A stretch of DNA of 21,686 nt. Source: an uncultured Blastocatellia bacterium (GTDB taxonomy: Bacteria; Acidobacteriota; Blastocatellia; Pyrinomonadales; Pyrinomonadaceae). Below the pieces are notes generated by a model. That model saw only the letters and a program-made list of their open reading frames with translations. It made no database searches and had not been told where the DNA came from. Shown piece by piece: positions 18,594-21,686 of the stretch (position 1 is the stretch's first letter; every line of letters starts with the position of its first letter). The position numbers were made by a program, and so were the translations under genes. The stretch covers positions 1-21,686 of the forward strand of contig CAMLLD010000092.1 in the NCBI GenBank assembly GCA_946480785.1. Direction: 5' to 3'.

Positions 18594-19319
18594 TTGGACA
18601 AACTCATCGTCGCTCTCGACGTAGACACACCTGCCCAGGCGCTCTCGCTCGCGCAACAACTTCGCGATGTGGCGGGCATGGTTAAGATAGGTTCGACACT
18701 TTTCACACTCGCCGGACCGCGGATCGTGAAAGACATCATCGGTTCGGGCGCGAAGGTGTTTCTCGATCTGAAGTTTCACGACATACCGCATCAGGTCGCG
18801 GGCGCAGCGCGTTCCGCGGCGCAACTCGGTGTTTCGCTCTTCACGGTGCACGCGAGCGGCGGCGCCGAGATGATGCGCAGCGCGGTCGAAGCGGTCGCTG
18901 ACGTCGCGGAACACGAAGGCACACCGCGCGCGAAAGTGCTCGCAGTTAGTGTGTTGACCAGTATCGACGCAGACACGCTCGCGCAAATCGGTGTTAACTC
19001 AACTCCGGAAGAATCGGTGCTTCGGTTGGTGAAACTGGCAGAACACTCAGGAGTCGACGGCGTCGTCGCCTCGCCGCAGGAAGCTGCGCGCATTCGCGCG
19101 ACAGTCGCGGATCGCGAGTTCCTGATCGTCACCCCCGGTATTCGGCCGTCGGAAACCGAGGCCGGCGATCAGCGACGTGTCTCGACACCCGCAGCGGCGC
19201 TTGCGGCAGGCGCGGATTATCTTGTCGTCGGTCGTCCGATAACTGCCGCTGCTGACCCCGTCGCCGCGGCTCGCGAGATCGCGGCCGAGATGCAGCAGGC
19301 GATGAATGGGAACTCGTAA
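18594..19319 (+). CDS. pyrF: Orotidine 5'-phosphate decarboxylase
   Basis: PyrF makes UMP by decarboxylating OMP. The protein starts DKLIVALDV with the substrate-binding Asp, and carries the catalytic motif LDLKFHDIP (Asp58, Lys60, Asp63), then TVHASGG, and the phosphate site TPGIRP plus DYLVVGRPI. I chose TTG at 18594 because AAAGGAG (18579-18585) lies eight bases upstream and the family begins right there; ATG 18567 and an earlier start at 18549 lie inside pyrD. Length is 241 residues, typical of the family. It is the last gene of the pyrD-pyrF unit; pyrE is not nearby. Confidence 0.94.
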   Translation: MDKLIVALDVDTPAQALSLAQQLRDVAGMVKIGSTLFTLAGPRIVKDIIGSGAKVFLDLKFHDIPHQVAGAARSAAQLGVSLFTVHASGGAEMMRSAVEAVADVAEHEGTPRAKVLAVSVLTSIDADTLAQIGVNSTPEESVLRLVKLAEHSGVDGVVASPQEAARIRATVADREFLIVTPGIRPSETEAGDQRRVSTPAAALAAGADYLVVGRPITAAADPVAAAREIAAEMQQAMNGNS

Positions 19320-19410
19320 AGCGCGTGCGCGTGTAAGTTGGCTGGCTCCCACCAGCGAAACGAGCAACGCGATTATTGCTCCAATATCAATTTGAAACTA
19401 TCATGCGACG

Positions 19411-20940
19411 GTGAATCTCAGCTTGAAGGCTCCGATCATTTTCACTCTAGCAATCCTCTTCTCGACGCTGATCTTTCCGGCTTTTGCGCAAAACGGTGGC
19501 AGCGGTGCGTATCCGTTTTCGCCCGCGCCGTATCAGGTCGGCGAGCATTTGACTTACAACATCTCCTTCTCGGCGTTCCCGAGCGCGGCGCACGCCGAGT
19601 TTCAGGTCGTCTCGCGCGGCACGTTTTTCGGCCGCGAGGCGATTCAAATCCGCGCGCACGTGCAGACGACGGAGATCGTCAACGTCGCCCTGCTCTCGCT
19701 GAATAAGGACTACACGACTTACATCGATCCCGCGACCGGGTTGCCGTTTCGCTCGGAAGAGACTGTGCGCGATGCGATCCACGCTTCTGAATCCGCTCAG
19801 GACGTGAATCAGCCCGCCGGCGTCGATGCGATTCCGCCAAAGCAGAAGGCGCTTCCGGGCACTTACGACATCTTGTCCGCGGTTTATCGGGCGCGCGCGT
19901 TACCGCTCGTCGATGGCGCGGAGTACACGTTTTCAGTGCGCGGCGAAGCGGCTGAATATCAGGCGGAGTTGAAGGTCGTCGGCCGTGACTCCGTCAATAC
20001 CAATGTCGGCTCCTTCAACACGATCGTGACGCAGGTGCGTATCAACGATGCGCCGCTGCGAAACGTTCGCGCTTACTTCAGCGACGACGAACGGCACGTT
20101 CCCGTGCTCGTGACCGGGCGCGTTTCACACGGTGAGTTACGCGCGGAACTCGCGGCCTCTGAAATGATCAAGCCACCGGCGACTGCGAGGCCGACGCCGC
20201 CAATCGCCGTCAGTCCGGCGCCTCTGCCGGCGCCGACGCCGAATCCGACCGTGCCGATCGTCGCGAATGAAAACTGGCCGTTCACGGTTGGCGAACAACT
20301 GAACTATCAGATCTTCGTTGGGCCAAACACGACGCCGATGGGCATCGCGACGTTCCAGGTGCGCGGGCGTTCGCGCTACTTCGATCAGGATGGGTACTTT
20401 CTTAGCGTCAACGCGCAGACGACGAACGCGATGGCGCGCGTCTTCGTCGCTCGCGATCAGATCGAGTCGTACGTCGATCCCAAAGCGCTCTTTCCGTTTC
20501 GCACGGTGATGAATTTGAGTGAAGGACGACGGCGGCTAACGCAGACGTTGAATCTGAATCAGGAAGGCGGAACGGCGACAAGCGAGCCGGGCGGGCGTAT
20601 GGAGATACCGGTGGGCACGCACGATTATGTTTCGTTCTTCTACGCAGTGCGGACGTTCAATCTGACGGCGAGCCGGCGCAGTGTGGTGTCGCTGCTGGTT
20701 GAGAACAAGCCGAAGACGCTGACCGTGACGGCGCAAAAGCGGGAGACGATTCAGTTGGGTGAACGCGCCGTGCCGGCGATCGCCGTATCAATCACCACCG
20801 ACGATCCCGAACCTGATAAGTATCAACTCCGCATGTGGATCAGCGACGACCGTCGTCGTCTCCCCCTACGAATCTCCTGCGCCACCCAACTCGGCCCCCT
20901 ACGCGCCGACCTCGCCATCCTCCCGACCGCCCCGCAGTGA
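19411..20940 (+). CDS. Secreted protein with two DUF3108 domains
   Basis: A 509-residue protein with a signal peptide (about 1-26, ending FPAFAQ). Two related halves follow. Half one (about 40-250) contains YQVGEHLTYNISFSAFPSA, IQIRAHVQTTEIVN, TTYIDPATGLPFRSE and AYFSDDERHVPVLV. Half two (about 287-505) contains FTVGEQLNYQIFVGPNTTP, FLSVNAQTTNAMAR, ESYVDPKALFPFRT and MWISDDRRRLPLRI. A Pro/Ala/Thr-rich linker (252-280) joins them. This matches DUF3108, a periplasmic beta-rich family of unknown function, duplicated in tandem; single-domain members are about 220-280 residues. The GTG start has no strong ribosome site, and no in-frame ATG lies nearby. It follows pyrF by 91 bases on the same strand. 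Confidence 0.87.
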   Translation: MNLSLKAPIIFTLAILFSTLIFPAFAQNGGSGAYPFSPAPYQVGEHLTYNISFSAFPSAAHAEFQVVSRGTFFGREAIQIRAHVQTTEIVNVALLSLNKDYTTYIDPATGLPFRSEETVRDAIHASESAQDVNQPAGVDAIPPKQKALPGTYDILSAVYRARALPLVDGAEYTFSVRGEAAEYQAELKVVGRDSVNTNVGSFNTIVTQVRINDAPLRNVRAYFSDDERHVPVLVTGRVSHGELRAELAASEMIKPPATARPTPPIAVSPAPLPAPTPNPTVPIVANENWPFTVGEQLNYQIFVGPNTTPMGIATFQVRGRSRYFDQDGYFLSVNAQTTNAMARVFVARDQIESYVDPKALFPFRTVMNLSEGRRRLTQTLNLNQEGGTATSEPGGRMEIPVGTHDYVSFFYAVRTFNLTASRRSVVSLLVENKPKTLTVTAQKRETIQLGERAVPAIAVSITTDDPEPDKYQLRMWISDDRRRLPLRISCATQLGPLRADLAILPTAPQ

Positions 20941-21003
20941 AGCGCTAGGGTCATCGCTCGAGATCTCTTGACCGCATACCGGACCGGACGTAATCTCCAG
21001 GCT

Positions 21004-21231
21004 ATGGACTATCGCCAGTACATCACTATCGACCCGGATAAGCGCGGGGGAAAGCCGTGTGTGCGCGGGCTGCGCATCACGGTGTATGAGGTGTTGGAGT
21101 ACCTCGCGTCCGACATGAGCGAAGAAGAGATCCTCGCCGACTTCCCCGACCTCACTCACGAAGATCTAAAAGCCTGTATCGCTTTTGCCGCAGACCGTGA
21201 GCGTAAGTTAATGACCGTTCCGGCCGCGTGA
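21004..21231 (+). CDS. DUF433 family protein, likely antitoxin
   Basis: A 75-residue protein starting MDYRQYITIDPDKRGGKP with CVRGLRITVYEVLEYLA, the DUF433 signature (a helix-turn-helix-like fold also seen in VapB-type antitoxins), then MSEEEILADFPDLTHEDLKA. ATG 21004 is preferred to the upstream in-frame start at 20968 because the family begins there. It overlaps the next gene by GTGA (21228-21231). The pairing with a DUF5615 PIN-like protein is typical of type II toxin-antitoxin loci. It could autoregulate its own promoter; no operator was identified. Confidence 0.9.
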   Translation: MDYRQYITIDPDKRGGKPCVRGLRITVYEVLEYLASDMSEEEILADFPDLTHEDLKACIAFAADRERKLMTVPAA

Positions 21232-21560
21232 AGCTCCTATTCGATCAAAACCTGTCGCACAGTCTGGTAGTCCGCCTGGCGGATTTGTTTCCTGAGTCGC
21301 TCCACGTGAGGCACGTTGGCTTGGAAGCTGCTGCTGACCAGATTGTCTGGGAGTACGCCAAGAGCAAAGACCTGATCATCGTCTCGAAAGACGCAGACAT
21401 GCACCAGCGTAGCTTTCTGTTCGGAGCGCCACCAAAGATCGTGTGGGTACGCTTGGGTAACTGTTCAACGACGGACGTGGAAAACTTACTACGCCGCCAC
21501 ATCGATACGCTCAAAACATTCGAAAGCGACGCCTTCGCTGCCTTTCTAAGCCTCTCTTAA
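21228..21560 (+). CDS. DUF5615 PIN-like protein, likely toxin
   Basis: A 110-residue protein beginning MKLLFDQNLSHSLVVRLADL, where Asp6 and Asn8 match the first acidic cluster of DUF5615/Mut7-C PIN-like RNases. LIIVSKDADMHQRSFLFG supplies the second acidic cluster (KDAD), and PPKIVWVRLGNCST follows, as usual in the family. It starts with GTG overlapping the DUF433 stop by four bases, indicating coupling. PIN-like proteins cleave RNA using divalent metal; activity here is inferred. No mobile element was seen beside the pair. Confidence 0.9.
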   Translation: MKLLFDQNLSHSLVVRLADLFPESLHVRHVGLEAAADQIVWEYAKSKDLIIVSKDADMHQRSFLFGAPPKIVWVRLGNCSTTDVENLLRRHIDTLKTFESDAFAAFLSLS

Positions 21561-21568
21561 CCCCCCCC

Positions 21569-21686
21569 TCAACACGACACGGCAATGCTCGTCCCAAACG
21601 CCGTGTTCACCGACGCCAAAAACGATTGCGCCGACGCGATGTCGAGGCGGTAGACGACGTTTGTGGAGCGACAGACCGAGTCGCCC
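21569..21686 (-). CDS. C-terminal end of an unidentified protein
   Basis: Reading leftward from the window edge, one frame is open for 38 codons to TGA at 21571-21569 and ends SFLASVNTAFGTSIAVSC. Codon use looks like that of neighbouring genes, and it converges neatly with the DUF5615 gene, 8 bases apart. Too short to assign. A run of eight C (21561-21568) lies just after the stop. Confidence 0.45.
   Translation of the reverse strand, partial: GDSVCRSTNVVYRLDIASAQSFLASVNTAFGTSIAVSC

Noticed and set aside
21561..21568. Run of eight C at the convergent gene junction
   Set aside because: A homopolymer in a non-coding gap; worth a read check but no functional sign.

Overview
The window looks like a chromosomal segment of a GC-rich, diderm, non-proteobacterial bacterium, most likely an Acidobacteriota of the Blastocatellia type. 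This is inferred from gene content and repeat style: a PEP-CTERM-tagged secreted protein, a MoxR/DUF58 pair followed by a fused MFS/spermidine-synthase-like protein, a tandem DUF3108 secreted protein, and families of small palindromes with GAA loops. No rRNA, tRNA, CRISPR array, prophage or transposase gene was seen.

Layout. (1) 1-805, minus: an ECF sigma factor with the start of its zinc-finger anti-sigma factor, overlapping by ATGA. (2) 1248-2030, plus: a secreted protein whose PEP-CTERM sorting signal is cut off by an in-frame TAG. (3) 2074-2131: a compact multi-hairpin repeat. (4) 2179-5655, plus: heme genes hemE-hemH-hemY, overlapping or nearly touching. (5) 10355-5633, minus: MoxR ATPase, DUF58 protein and an 800-residue MFS/spermidine-synthase-like fusion, tightly packed. 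(6) 10480-11725, plus: a type IV pilin-like protein and a double-BON secreted protein, each followed by a clear intrinsic terminator. (7) 11755-12007: a cluster of palindromic repeats. (8) 12052-14389: an FlK-like thioesterase, a divergent FAD oxidoreductase broken by a one-base frameshift, and a secreted trypsin-like protease. (9) 17404-14508, minus: pyrR-pyrB-pyrC; 17471-19319, plus: pyrD-pyrF, divergent from pyrR. (10) 19411-20940: the tandem DUF3108 protein. (11) 21004-21560: a DUF433/DUF5615 toxin-antitoxin-type pair, then the tail of an unidentified minus-strand gene.

How the genes work together. The hem genes cover late heme synthesis (uroporphyrinogen III decarboxylation, iron insertion, porphyrinogen oxidation). 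The pyr genes cover the carbamoyl-aspartate, dihydroorotate, orotate and UMP steps plus a PyrR-type regulator; carbamoyl-phosphate synthase and pyrE are not in the window. The pyrR-pyrB junction holds a strong terminator hairpin whose loop contains the best-supported pyrB start codon, with possible competing upstream hairpins. This is the most interesting regulatory candidate.

The two other strongest observations are the in-frame amber codon separating a complete PEP-CTERM tail from its protein, and the covarying GAA-loop repeat family at 11755-11964. I did not find a convincing wholly new multi-gene system.
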